Origin: Chthoniobacter sp.
GTDB taxonomy: Bacteria > Verrucomicrobiota > Verrucomicrobiia > Chthoniobacterales > Chthoniobacteraceae
Reading direction: 5' to 3'
Length of the DNA: 64,000 bases
NCBI GenBank assembly: GCA_021414005.1
Contig: JAIOPH010000001.1
Span: 104,444 to 168,443 of the forward strand
Shown: one piece after another, positions 34,353 to 42,564 of the stretch
Position numbering within the stretch: position 1 is the first letter of the stretch
Layout of the letters: each line of letters starts with the position of its first letter
Program-made: the position numbers and the translations under genes
Notes under the pieces: generated by a model
Databases searched by the model: none
Told to the model about the DNA's origin: nothing
The model's input: only the letters and a program-made list of their open reading frames with translations

Positions 34353-35555
34353 CTATTTCTCCGACGGCTGGCCCAGCCAACGCCGGAAGGCGGGGTCCGC
34401 GAGGGTGCGCTGGGCCATTAACTCATAACCGGCAGTGAGCGGATGGCTGGCGTCGGCGTAGAGTTCGCTGGGCAAAGGCTCGGGCACGCTGTGGGGGATG
34501 CTCTCCGCAGCGAGCCATGCGGCTACGCCATCGTGGATGACCTGATAAGGCGCGCGGTTTTCCGGGGCCATGATGTGTTCATTGAAAGGGCCGAGGACGA
34601 CAAAGACATCATTGCCGCGCTCGCGGAGCAGGCGCACCACGCGCTGAAACGCGGCCCACTGTTGCGAGGTCGCGAGCGGCACCCAGTCAAAGCGGGTGCT
34701 GCCGACGCCGGTGGTGGACCACGGCTTGTGGCGCGCGCTGGCGGGACCGCGCTGGGGGTCATCGCGCGGCGCGGTCGGGACGGTGAGGGTGATCTGCGCG
34801 AGTGGGTTGCGCCGCGCATTGGGATAGTGCGGTGGGTCGCCACCGTCGTCGGCGAGGGTCCAGTTGGGAATGCTCTTCTGGTCGAAGTAAGCGTTTTGCA
34901 GATGGCTCGTCCATTGCAGGAAACCCACGCGGTTTTGGATTTCCGCGGTGAGCTTCTCGTTGGCATCGGCACGATAACACGCGAGGCGCGGCGAGAACTG
35001 CGGGACAAGGCGCGAGTGATTGAAGTGTTCCTCTTTCGCGGAACTCAGATCGGCCTCGGGGCTCGTGAGCCAGAGCAGATTGCATTGCAGTAAGACCTTC
35101 TGCCCAGCGGGTAACTTCGCGTAATGCCGCACCATTCCCTCCAGCGCGAGTGGGAAGAGACCATTGACGCCGCAGTTTACAAACTGCGGCGAGCCCGCGC
35201 TCTCGCGCGTGAGGAAAATCGGCCAGGCGCCGTCGGGCTGCACATACTCGCCCCACACCACGGAATCCCCGAGGACTACCACCTTGCCCGGAACCGCCGC
35301 CCGCTTCACCCAGCGCGCATAAAGCCAGTAATCGCGGCTCAGCGCATACGGAATACGGTAATCCGCCCCGGTATCGAAGCGCTCCACGTTTTCCCAAATC
35401 GGCGGCACCGCGAGTAAGATCGCGAGAACTATGGCTAAAGTCGCAAGCCACTGCCGCGCTGTCAGGCGCATCTCGGTCGCGCCAAAGGGCACAAGTTCCT
35501 TCGACCCGCCATGGCCGACGGAGCGGGTAATACCGGATGCGGATTCGTTGGCCAT
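34353..35555 (-). CDS. SGNH-hydrolase-like protein partnered with MBOAT
   Basis: The 400-aa protein has one membrane anchor near residues 37-52 (LATLAIVLAILLAVPP) and a periplasmic SGNH domain: VVLGDSVVWGE (Ser98, block I), FVNCGVNGL (block II/III region) and YADASHPLTAGY near residue 370 with the Asp-His of block V. Such proteins (AlgX/AlgJ/PatB type) take acyl groups delivered by MBOAT proteins and move them onto extracellular glycans. Its start lies one base after the MBOAT stop, so the pair is coupled. The acceptor polymer is unknown. A shorter start at 35471 is possible. Confidence 0.75.
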   Translation of the reverse strand: MANESASGITRSVGHGGSKELVPFGATEMRLTARQWLATLAIVLAILLAVPPIWENVERFDTGADYRIPYALSRDYWLYARWVKRAAVPGKVVVLGDSVVWGEYVQPDGAWPIFLTRESAGSPQFVNCGVNGLFPLALEGMVRHYAKLPAGQKVLLQCNLLWLTSPEADLSSAKEEHFNHSRLVPQFSPRLACYRADANEKLTAEIQNRVGFLQWTSHLQNAYFDQKSIPNWTLADDGGDPPHYPNARRNPLAQITLTVPTAPRDDPQRGPASARHKPWSTTGVGSTRFDWVPLATSQQWAAFQRVVRLLRERGNDVFVVLGPFNEHIMAPENRAPYQVIHDGVAAWLAAESIPHSVPEPLPSELYADASHPLTAGYELMAQRTLADPAFRRWLGQPSEK

Positions 35556-35556
35556 G

Positions 35557-37146
35557 TTAGAACTGGAAGTAAATGAAAGCTCCGCCGCCTGAGGCGCAGA
35601 GGCAGAGATAAAGAACCATCATCACCGCGAGACTGACACGCACACCACTGGTCTTGAGTAAGTCGCGGAAGCGCGACTCATAAAGGAAGGCATAACCCCA
35701 CACAGCGGCCACGAGCGCGACCATGAGCACGGGAAGGTTGGCGCTCCCCCACCCAGCGGTGGCGATCCGGCGGATGATGAGATTGGCGTCGGCCAGTGAG
35801 TCCGCGCGGAAGAAGATCCAGGTAAAAGACACGAACGCGAACACCGCCGTCTGCTTGAGCAGCCGGGGAACCCGCTCGCGGTAGAAACTGGACCGTTCCA
35901 TTTCGCGCATGACGATCACGCCGATGCCATGCAGCGCGCCCCAGATGAGAAACGTCCACTTTGACCCATGCCATACGCCCGAGATGAGGAAGGTGATGAG
36001 CAGATTGCGGTAAGTCATCCACGACCCAAGCCGATTGCCACCGAGCGGGATATACACGTAATCGCGAAACCATGACGACAAACCGATATGCCAGCGTGTC
36101 CAGAACTCGCCGAGGCTCGCCGCGAGGTAGGGGTTGTTAAAGTTCAGGACCAGTTGGAAACCCATCATGCGGGCGAGCCCGCGAGCCATGTCGGTGTAGC
36201 CGCTAAAGTCGAAGTAAATCTGCCAGCCGAAAACCACGGTCCCGAGAACCAGCGCGGCGGCGCTGCTGGTCTCCGGGTGATCGTAAACGCGCTCAACGTA
36301 GAGCGAGAGATAGTTCGCCAGCGCGAGTTTTTTGAAAAGCCCGACGAGAAGTAACGAAGCTCCATCGGTCAGATTCTGGAGCCGGAACGCGGGGAACTTA
36401 TTGAACTGCGGGAGCAGGTGGCGGGCGCGCTCGATGGGTCCGGCCATGAGCTGGGGAAAAAAGCAGACGAAAGTGGCGAAGCGCAGCAGGCTGCGCTCGC
36501 GGTGAACATTGCCGAAGTAGAAATCAATCGTGTAACTCAGCGATTGGAAAGTGAAGAACGAGATCCCCACCGGCAGGAGATACTCAAAGCCGAACGGCAT
36601 CAGCGTGGCCGGATCGGTCAGATGCAGGCGGGGGAATAACTCATTCAAACTCCCGACCACGAAACCCGCGTACTTGAAGAACACGAGGAGTGCGAGGTTG
36701 TTCACGAGGCTGACCAGCAGCCAAATTTTGCGGCTGCCGAAGAGCGCGCCCAGCGCCATGAGCAGCATCAAAACCTCCGCTCCGATCAGCGTGGGGCGCA
36801 GTGTCGCCGGCCCCCATACCGCCGCAGCGAGAATCCCTAGCGCTCCCACGGCCGCGCCGGCGAACGCGGTCTTCAGCAACTTGTCTTCCAGTCCGCGCAG
36901 CGCGAAGCGGCTTCCACTTTCGCCCGACGTACCGACGCGCGGGCAGTGGTCCATGAAGGCGACCAGCGCGTAGTCGAGCAGCGTGGAATAGACGACGAGC
37001 AGGAGGTAATACGGATTCCACCAGCCGTAGAAAAAGTAAGACGCCACGAGCAGCCAGGCCAGCCACAGGCGCGTGCGCTGCAACGCGAAGAACACCGGCA
37101 GCACGATCAGCAGGAAGATCGCGAAGGGCCAGGTGTGGAAAAGCAT
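35557..37146 (-). CDS. MBOAT family membrane O-acyltransferase (AlgI-like)
   Basis: The 529-aa polytopic protein starts MLFHTWPFAIFLLIVLPVFF, which is typical of AlgI/DltB relatives. It carries the MBOAT core FPQLMAGPIERARHLLPQF, FWTRWHIGLSSWFRDYVYIP, and the catalytic-His region SGVWHGSKWTFLIWGALHG (His393 and His406). These enzymes pass acetyl or other acyl groups across the inner membrane to a periplasmic partner. The SGNH gene directly downstream is the likely partner. Together they would O-acylate an exopolysaccharide or cell-wall glycan. Confidence 0.9.
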   Translation of the reverse strand: MLFHTWPFAIFLLIVLPVFFALQRTRLWLAWLLVASYFFYGWWNPYYLLLVVYSTLLDYALVAFMDHCPRVGTSGESGSRFALRGLEDKLLKTAFAGAAVGALGILAAAVWGPATLRPTLIGAEVLMLLMALGALFGSRKIWLLVSLVNNLALLVFFKYAGFVVGSLNELFPRLHLTDPATLMPFGFEYLLPVGISFFTFQSLSYTIDFYFGNVHRERSLLRFATFVCFFPQLMAGPIERARHLLPQFNKFPAFRLQNLTDGASLLLVGLFKKLALANYLSLYVERVYDHPETSSAAALVLGTVVFGWQIYFDFSGYTDMARGLARMMGFQLVLNFNNPYLAASLGEFWTRWHIGLSSWFRDYVYIPLGGNRLGSWMTYRNLLITFLISGVWHGSKWTFLIWGALHGIGVIVMREMERSSFYRERVPRLLKQTAVFAFVSFTWIFFRADSLADANLIIRRIATAGWGSANLPVLMVALVAAVWGYAFLYESRFRDLLKTSGVRVSLAVMMVLYLCLCASGGGAFIYFQF

Positions 37147-37187
37147 GGCGCGGAAGTCTTCGACGAAGCCGACGTGAGACCGGGAAA

Positions 37188-38087
37188 CTACCTGGCCTTG
37201 AGGGCCGCCAGTTCCGCCTCGGTCACGCGCCGCACGCAGCGAAAGCCGCTGTAGTCCGTCTTGAAACAGGCATCGCTATCGCCGGTCTTCTCGCCCTGCC
37301 GCGCCGACGAACGGCACTGGCCGGCGCTCGCCTTCCAACTGCCGCCGCGAATCACCCGGCGGACATCTGCACCGGTGTTGGGCGGGCCGGTTGGGTCCGT
37401 GGCCGGGCTCCCCTGGTAATACGTCGCGCTATACACGTCCTCGCACCACTCGGAGACGTTACCGTAAAGGTCGTGGAGCCCCCAACGGTTCGGCTTTTTC
37501 TGGCCCACCGGATGGGTCTTCTGTTCGCCATTCTCCGCGAACCACCCGTACTGCCGCAACTTGTCCGCGCCGCCAAACTCGTAGTCTCCATCGATCCCCG
37601 CACGGGCCGCATATTCCCATTCCGCCTCAGTCGGCAGACGATAACCATTCGCCGTCATGTCGCAGTCCCAGTCTGGCGTCTTCTCGTTGTAACAGGGCTT
37701 CAATTTCTCCAGCAGCGAGCGCTCATTACAGTATTGCTTGGCATCGCGCCACCGCACTTGCTCGACAGGATTCTTTGGGTTGTCGTGCCAGCGCGATGGG
37801 TTCGGGAGCTGCGCCGTGACATACTGCGCCCCAGTCACCTCATACTTATCCATGAGGAAGCTGCTCACCGTGACTTTGTGCGGTGGTGCCTCATCAGGAC
37901 TGCCTTTGCTGCTGCCCATGGTAAAGGAACCGCCGGTCACAAAGACCATCGCTGTCCCGGATGGCGTGGTAATTTCAACCACGGCGGATTCTCCGGGCTT
38001 CGGTTCGGTTCCCGGTTTGTTTTCCTGGCACGCGGAAAGGAGTACCGCACCGGCGGCGAGCATCGGAAGATAAGTCAGCGGTCTCAT
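37188..38087 (-). CDS. SUMF1/FGE-domain lipoprotein
   Basis: The 299-aa protein has a lipobox (GAVLLSAC) and a formylglycine-generating-enzyme-type (SUMF1) domain: FVTGGSFTMGSSKGSPDEAP, DKYEVTGAQY, NGYRLPTEAEWEYAARAG, NRWGLHDLYGNVSEWCED, RRVIRGGSW and GFRCVRR. True FGEs use a paired Cys motif of CHxSYC type after RGGS. Here the segment reads RGGSWKASAGQCRSSAR, so only one of the two Cys positions is kept and the pair is incomplete. The protein may thus be a non-catalytic SUMF1 relative, though a Cys-type sulfatase gene is two genes upstream. It lies three bases after the propeller gene. Confidence 0.78.
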   Translation of the reverse strand: MRPLTYLPMLAAGAVLLSACQENKPGTEPKPGESAVVEITTPSGTAMVFVTGGSFTMGSSKGSPDEAPPHKVTVSSFLMDKYEVTGAQYVTAQLPNPSRWHDNPKNPVEQVRWRDAKQYCNERSLLEKLKPCYNEKTPDWDCDMTANGYRLPTEAEWEYAARAGIDGDYEFGGADKLRQYGWFAENGEQKTHPVGQKKPNRWGLHDLYGNVSEWCEDVYSATYYQGSPATDPTGPPNTGADVRRVIRGGSWKASAGQCRSSARQGEKTGDSDACFKTDYSGFRCVRRVTEAELAALKAR

Positions 38088-38090
38088 GGC

Positions 38091-39143
38091 TTACTTGCCC
38101 GCGGCTTTCTTCGGCATCCAATCGGGCTCCTTGTTGCTGGACCCATTGCTGGTGAGACGAGCGACTTCGTCAGCCCCGGCGGTTTTCAGGTCGATGATCC
38201 CCGCTTTCTCCGACGACACCGCATAAATGTCCCAGCCCGGTGCATACACACCCACGATCTCGCAGGCCGATTGAAATGTTCCCTTCTTGCTGGGATCCCC
38301 CTTTGAAGCCGGCCCGCCGCTGAACGCGAGGTAACGTCCGTCCGGCGACCAATCAATGTGGTAGATGTAATTCACGGCATCACGGATTTGCAGCCGTGGC
38401 TTGCTGGCCTTGGGTTCATCGGAGTCGAGATCAATGTCCGCAACGGAGAGCTCATGGTCAGCAGATCCCCAAGCGATGCTCTTGTTATCGTTACTCAGAC
38501 ACGGACGGCAGCCGGGGATCTTGAGGTTGATCAGCTTTGTTCCATTCGCCTCGATCAGAAAGATGGCATGAGTCTCACCCATCCCGGCATGACAAATGGC
38601 GGCGATCCATTTCCCATTTTGGGAAAAACTCGGGTTGTAGAGATGATGCAGCTTTTCCGTATTCGGATGCGGCGTGATGACACCCGTCGCGAGGTCATAG
38701 AAGCTCATGCCCTTCGTATAGTAATCAATCACGTTGAACTTCGGATACTCCTGCGGAAGAAAACCCAGCCGCTTGCTGTCGGGGCTCCAAAACGGTTCGC
38801 GCGCGTTGTCCGTCAGCTTCCTGCGGTTGCCGCCGTCGCTGTCCATGACCCAAAGGCTGCGCACCGCGTCGCGGCCTTCGCCTTCATCCACGGAAAAGCA
38901 AATCTTTGTCCCGTCCGGCGACACCTGCGGGTAATGCTCATGGACCGTCGGCGTCTTGGTCAGGTTGATCGGCGCAGTGCCGTCGTTGTTCGAGATGAAC
39001 AGCTCCCAGTTGTCATCGACGTAGGTCTCATAGACGAGCGCGAAAGGCTCAGTTTTGAGCCGCTCGGCGAGCGGTTGCGGGTCGGCGGCGCGCAGAGTGG
39101 CGACCCCGGTGAGGATGATGGCGAAAAGGATAGTGGATTTCAT
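38091..39143 (-). CDS. Exported TolB-like beta-propeller protein
   Basis: The 350-aa protein has a signal peptide (MKSTILFAIILTGVATLRAA) and repeated WD40-like/TolB blades of the type HYPQVSPDGTKICFS, REPFWSPDSKRLGFLP, YNPSFSQNGKWIAAIC and YHIDWSPDGRYLAFSGG. The fold is secure; the function is not. In this position, between a SUMF1 lipoprotein and a sulfatase, it may bind a glycan or report on degradation products. ATG 39143 is chosen because the in-frame start at 39188 merely lengthens the signal region. Confidence 0.75.
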   Translation of the reverse strand: MKSTILFAIILTGVATLRAADPQPLAERLKTEPFALVYETYVDDNWELFISNNDGTAPINLTKTPTVHEHYPQVSPDGTKICFSVDEGEGRDAVRSLWVMDSDGGNRRKLTDNAREPFWSPDSKRLGFLPQEYPKFNVIDYYTKGMSFYDLATGVITPHPNTEKLHHLYNPSFSQNGKWIAAICHAGMGETHAIFLIEANGTKLINLKIPGCRPCLSNDNKSIAWGSADHELSVADIDLDSDEPKASKPRLQIRDAVNYIYHIDWSPDGRYLAFSGGPASKGDPSKKGTFQSACEIVGVYAPGWDIYAVSSEKAGIIDLKTAGADEVARLTSNGSSNKEPDWMPKKAAGK

Positions 39144-39221
39144 AGGCTGAGAGCGTGGGACAATTGGGAAGACCGGCTGGAAATGCAAAGGGTATTCACA
39201 GCGCGAAACGCCCGCCCCGGA

Positions 39222-40649
39222 CTACTCGATCGACTTCACCTTTCCGCTCCGCTTTCCGGAGGGAAACGTGAATTCCGCCGGCTGCGGCGTGGCGGTGCTC
39301 AGCGGCAGATTGTCGCCTGCCTCGGCCTGTTCCTTATGTAATCGCGCGGTGAGACGCCTGACCTCCTCCGCGTGCTGCGGATCGGCAGCGAGGTCGTGCA
39401 GTTCGAGCGGGTCCGCCTTCAGGTCGAAGAGCTGCGTCTTGTTGATTTGCGGATACACAATGAGCTTCCAGCGGTCCTCGCGAAGGGCGCGCTGCACCTT
39501 GGTGTAGGCCGTGAGGATCACGGCGCGCGACGTCTCCGCCTGGCCGGTAGCCACCGGGATCAGGCTGCGTCCCTCGCTTCCTTCCGGTGCCGGCACCCCG
39601 GCCAGCGCACCGAGCGTCGGGAAAATATCGAGCAAGTAGCAGAGCGCGTCACTGCGCCGGCCCTGCGGAATCCCCGGCCCGGCGAGCACCAGCGGTGCGT
39701 GCATGGAGTGGTCGTAGAGGTTCTGTTTGCCAAAAAGCCCGTGGCTTCCAATGGCCAGTCCGTGATCGCTGGCAAAGACCACGATCGTCTTCTCCGCCTG
39801 TCCACTCGCCTGCAGCGCCTCGATGATGCGCCCGATCTGCGCGTCCATGAATTCGATGTACGCATAGTAATCTGCGAGATGCTGCCGCACGATTTCCGGC
39901 GTGCGCGGCCACGGCGCGAGCGCCTCGTCGCGGATGGTCATCTCGCCGTTGTTAAAAGGATGCACCGGCAGGAAATTCGCCGGTGCCGGTGGCTCGTGGC
40001 CGTAGAATTTCTCGCGGTATTCTTTCGGCGCAATGCGCGGATCGTGCGGCGCATTGAAGGCCACGTAGCACAAAAACGGCGCAGTCCCTTTTTGCTCCCG
40101 CAAAAACTCCACCGCCGCATCCGTAAACACCTGCACCGAATGCCCGCCGCTCACGCGCTTGTTGGCAAACGTGCGGGCCTCGCCGATGTCCTGCAGCGGC
40201 AGTTTGTAGGGATCGCCCATGCCACCGAGAAATACCGCCTTTCCACGTTGAAAGGACCGCAGCGCCGACTCCCCCCCGTTGTGCCACTTGCCCGTTATGA
40301 ACGTCGTGTAGCCCGCCGCCGCGAATTTTTCCGGCCACGTCGTCTGGCCGTGGAGCTGTTCGTTCACGCGAAACAGCGTCCGCCCACTCATCAGCATCGC
40401 CCGCGACGGCACGCACACCGCGCCCTGATTTGCCCCCATACAGTAGGCACGCGTGAACGCCGTCCCGCGTCCCACTAGCGCATCCAGCGCCGGTGTGCGG
40501 ATCACCGTATTGCCCAGCGCCCCGATCGTGTCTGCGCGCTGATCGTCGCTGAAAAGGAAGAGCACATTCGGTTTCGCACCGCTCTCCGCCGCGAGGCCGC
40601 CAGCGCAGAGTACAGACAGCAAAACGAGCGTGGAGAGGAGCAGTTTCAT
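39222..40649 (-). CDS. Sulfatase, formylglycine-dependent
   Basis: The 475-aa exported enzyme of the alkaline phosphatase superfamily hydrolyses sulfate esters, commonly on polysaccharides or arylsulfates. The signal peptide is MKLLLSTLVLLSVLCAGGLA. Metal ligands appear in NVLFLFSDDQRADT, and CVPSRAMLMSGR holds the Cys (about residue 79) that must be oxidised to formylglycine (CxPSR). HGLFGKQNLYDHSMHAPL and the C-terminal PQINKTQLFDLKADPLELHD are typical of the family. An in-frame extension upstream to 41048 lacks coding features. It forms a minus-strand group with the propeller and SUMF1 genes. Confidence 0.92.
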   Translation of the reverse strand: MKLLLSTLVLLSVLCAGGLAAESGAKPNVLFLFSDDQRADTIGALGNTVIRTPALDALVGRGTAFTRAYCMGANQGAVCVPSRAMLMSGRTLFRVNEQLHGQTTWPEKFAAAGYTTFITGKWHNGGESALRSFQRGKAVFLGGMGDPYKLPLQDIGEARTFANKRVSGGHSVQVFTDAAVEFLREQKGTAPFLCYVAFNAPHDPRIAPKEYREKFYGHEPPAPANFLPVHPFNNGEMTIRDEALAPWPRTPEIVRQHLADYYAYIEFMDAQIGRIIEALQASGQAEKTIVVFASDHGLAIGSHGLFGKQNLYDHSMHAPLVLAGPGIPQGRRSDALCYLLDIFPTLGALAGVPAPEGSEGRSLIPVATGQAETSRAVILTAYTKVQRALREDRWKLIVYPQINKTQLFDLKADPLELHDLAADPQHAEEVRRLTARLHKEQAEAGDNLPLSTATPQPAEFTFPSGKRSGKVKSIE

Positions 40650-40710
40650 GCGATCATTCGTGGCGTCCACGCGCCTGCGGTCGAGCCATTTCGCCGGACG
40701 ATCGGTCTCT

Positions 40711-41109
40711 TCAACGGCTAATGCGCGCCAGTGTCGCGCGTTTGGCGGCGAGTTGGCGGGTGAGGTCGCCGAGCGTCTTCGAGCGGGGACGAAAGTAGGC
40801 GGCAAGTTCTTCGCGCTGCGCGGGCTCCCGCTCGGTGGGCTCCAGAGCGAGGATCGCCCTGATGCGTGGCGGGACCTGGGGCGGGGCGGTCTTTGACCGG
40901 GCGGCGGCAGCCTGAAGAACTTCCGCCTCCCACGCGTGTTGCTCGCTTTCAAACTCCGGCAGGGAGGCGTGGATTTTCGCCTCCAACCGGGCGATGTCCT
41001 TTTCCAGCTCGATCCGTGCGGCGTGCGGTACGGGCTCCACGGCCGCACACTCCCGCACCGTCCCCCTGCCTACGAGCAACAGCGCGGCGAAGATGCGGGC
41101 GCGGATCAC
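40711..41109 (-). CDS. Small exported helical protein, DUF1553-linker-like
   Basis: The 132-aa protein starts MIRARIFAALLLVGRGTVRE with a weak signal sequence. A helical region follows (EKDIARLEAKIHASLPEFES, QHAWEAEVL), and the C-terminal stretch PPRIRAILALEPTEREPAQREELAAYFRP resembles the linker of planctomycete/verrucomicrobial DUF1549/DUF1553 proteins. It could be a degraded remnant of such a gene or an independent small protein. The ATGA overlap with the end of the larC second half (41106-41564) argues for real translation. The sulfatase gene follows after 61 bases. Confidence 0.5.
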   Translation of the reverse strand: MIRARIFAALLLVGRGTVRECAAVEPVPHAARIELEKDIARLEAKIHASLPEFESEQHAWEAEVLQAAAARSKTAPPQVPPRIRAILALEPTEREPAQREELAAYFRPRSKTLGDLTRQLAAKRATLARISR

Positions 41110-41564
41110 GGCTGGGCCGCGTAGGCCGCGAGGGCGGCGGCGTAAATCGCGCGGAGCGGCTGACCGGTGCGCTCACTCGCGCTGAGGCAGGAGGCGAATT
41201 CCGGCGCGGTCTGGATGATGCGCCCCTGCTTGAGCCCGAGTTTCACGCTGATGTCGCCAAACTTCGTCGTCACTGTTTCGAAACGGCGCTCCAACTTCAG
41301 CCGCGCGATCTTTTCCATGCGCAGGCCAAACGCGCTCGTCTCGGTAAAGATGATGTCGGCCAGCGACTCGGCGCGCGCTTCCTCACAGAGCACGGAGAGC
41401 TGCACGGCGGGCCGGCTTTTTTTCATCTGAATCGGCGTGAACCAGACATCCAGCGCGCCGGCCGCGAGGAGTTTCTCCATGACCGCGCCGGTGATTTCCG
41501 GCGAGAGATCATCGAGGTTCGTCTCCAGGCGGGTGACGATGTCGGTGTCATATCCGCCAGCCAT
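41106..41564 (-). CDS. larC2: LarC C-terminal half (nickel-pincer cofactor synthesis), separate frame
   Basis: The 152 aa correspond to the second half of LarC, the CTP-dependent nickel insertase that completes the nickel-pincer nucleotide of lactate racemase-type enzymes. Family marks are LETNLDDLSPEITG, AGALDVWFTPIQMKKSRP and FTETSAFGLRMEKIARLKLE. It begins four bases after the stop of the first half, in the +1 frame relative to it. GGAG at 41571-41574 (minus strand, spacing 7) is a fitting Shine-Dalgarno for the ATG. In Lactobacillus plantarum larC1/larC2 are joined by programmed frameshifting, so either separate initiation or frameshifting is possible. A whole LarC is usually about 400 aa. 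Confidence 0.82.
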   Translation of the reverse strand: MAGGYDTDIVTRLETNLDDLSPEITGAVMEKLLAAGALDVWFTPIQMKKSRPAVQLSVLCEEARAESLADIIFTETSAFGLRMEKIARLKLERRFETVTTKFGDISVKLGLKQGRIIQTAPEFASCLSASERTGQPLRAIYAAALAAYAAQP

Positions 41565-41568
41565 CGCG

Positions 41569-42516
41569 TTACTCCGTGACGAGTTCGCCGAGCACCGCGC
41601 GCAGGACGTTGGGACGCGAATCGAGGTGTCGGGTGCCGACTCCGTAACCGATCTTCTCGCTCTTCATTTTCGGCATCGGGCCAAAGGCCGTGCCGAATTC
41701 CGCGACGATGGCGGCACCGGTGGGCGTGATGAGTTCGTGTGGTTCATCGATCTGGCTGAGCGGGATGCCGGCGAGGATTTCCAGCGTGGCCGGCGCGGGC
41801 AGCGGAAAGGTGCCGTGCGCGCACTGCAAAGTGCCGCGGCCTTCATGCAGGCTGGAGACGAAAACCTTTTCCACCCCGAGCGCCTCAAGGCCCACGCAGG
41901 CGCAGACGATGTCGGCGATGGAATCGAGCGCGCCGACTTCATGGAAAGTCACGTCGGCTGCTGGGAGGCCGTGGATTTTTCCCTCGGCGATGGCGATGCG
42001 CTGGAAAATGCCGAGCGCATGTTTTTTCACAAAAGGCGAAAGCTCGCTCGCCTCGATGAGTGCGCGAATCTGGCCGTGGCTGCGACCGTGCTCGTGGTGA
42101 TGATGGCCGTCGTGCTCGTGAACTTCCGCACCGTGATCGTGATCGTGGCCGTGTCCGTGTTCGCCGTGATGATGATGCCCGCACCCCTCGCCGTGCTCAT
42201 GCTCATGCGTGTGCGTGTGCCCCTCGTGGCTGTGCTCGTGCGTATGGGCATGCCCATGCCCGTGATCGTGGCCGCAGCAGTCGTGGTGCGCCTCTTCATC
42301 CGTGGCATGGATGTGCGTGGCACCTTCGTGGATACCGAATTTCACGCCCTCGATGTTCTGCCGCTGTTCGCGCTCGAAGTGCATATGGAAATCGCCGAGG
42401 TCGAGCTTGGACAGCTCCCATTCGAGCGTGGATGGTTTCACCCCGAGATCGACGAGCGCACCGACGGTCATGTCGCCACTGATGCCAGAGAAACAGTCAA
42501 GGAAGAGGGTTTTCAT
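41569..42516 (-). CDS. larC1: LarC N-terminal half with His-rich insert
   Basis: The 315 aa include the LarC start MKTLFLDCFSGISGDMTVGA, then DVTFHEVGALDSIADIV, then ELITPTGAAIVAEFG and SEKIGYGVGTRHLDSRPN. A roughly 70-residue stretch near residues 75-145 is dominated by His with Asp, Glu and Gly (for example HDHGHGHAHTHEHSHEGH), as expected for nickel storage or delivery. The frame ends GELVTE-stop, and the larC second half starts immediately after. Neighbours are hisA upstream and a small exported protein downstream. No larB, larE or racemase gene is present in the window. Confidence 0.88.
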   Translation of the reverse strand: MKTLFLDCFSGISGDMTVGALVDLGVKPSTLEWELSKLDLGDFHMHFEREQRQNIEGVKFGIHEGATHIHATDEEAHHDCCGHDHGHGHAHTHEHSHEGHTHTHEHEHGEGCGHHHHGEHGHGHDHDHGAEVHEHDGHHHHEHGRSHGQIRALIEASELSPFVKKHALGIFQRIAIAEGKIHGLPAADVTFHEVGALDSIADIVCACVGLEALGVEKVFVSSLHEGRGTLQCAHGTFPLPAPATLEILAGIPLSQIDEPHELITPTGAAIVAEFGTAFGPMPKMKSEKIGYGVGTRHLDSRPNVLRAVLGELVTE

Positions 42517-42564
42517 TTCAGATTTGGATTTCAGATTTTCAAAATGGAAAGGCGGGCGCGTGCT

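Noticed and set aside
40650..41048. In-frame N-terminal extension of the sulfatase
   Set aside because: The signal peptide begins at 40649; the extension is Arg/Pro-rich and overlaps another gene in a different frame.
42515..42541. Direct repeat of ATTTCAGATTT in front of larC
   Set aside because: Only two short A/T-rich copies that overlap the start codon; too little to call an operator.
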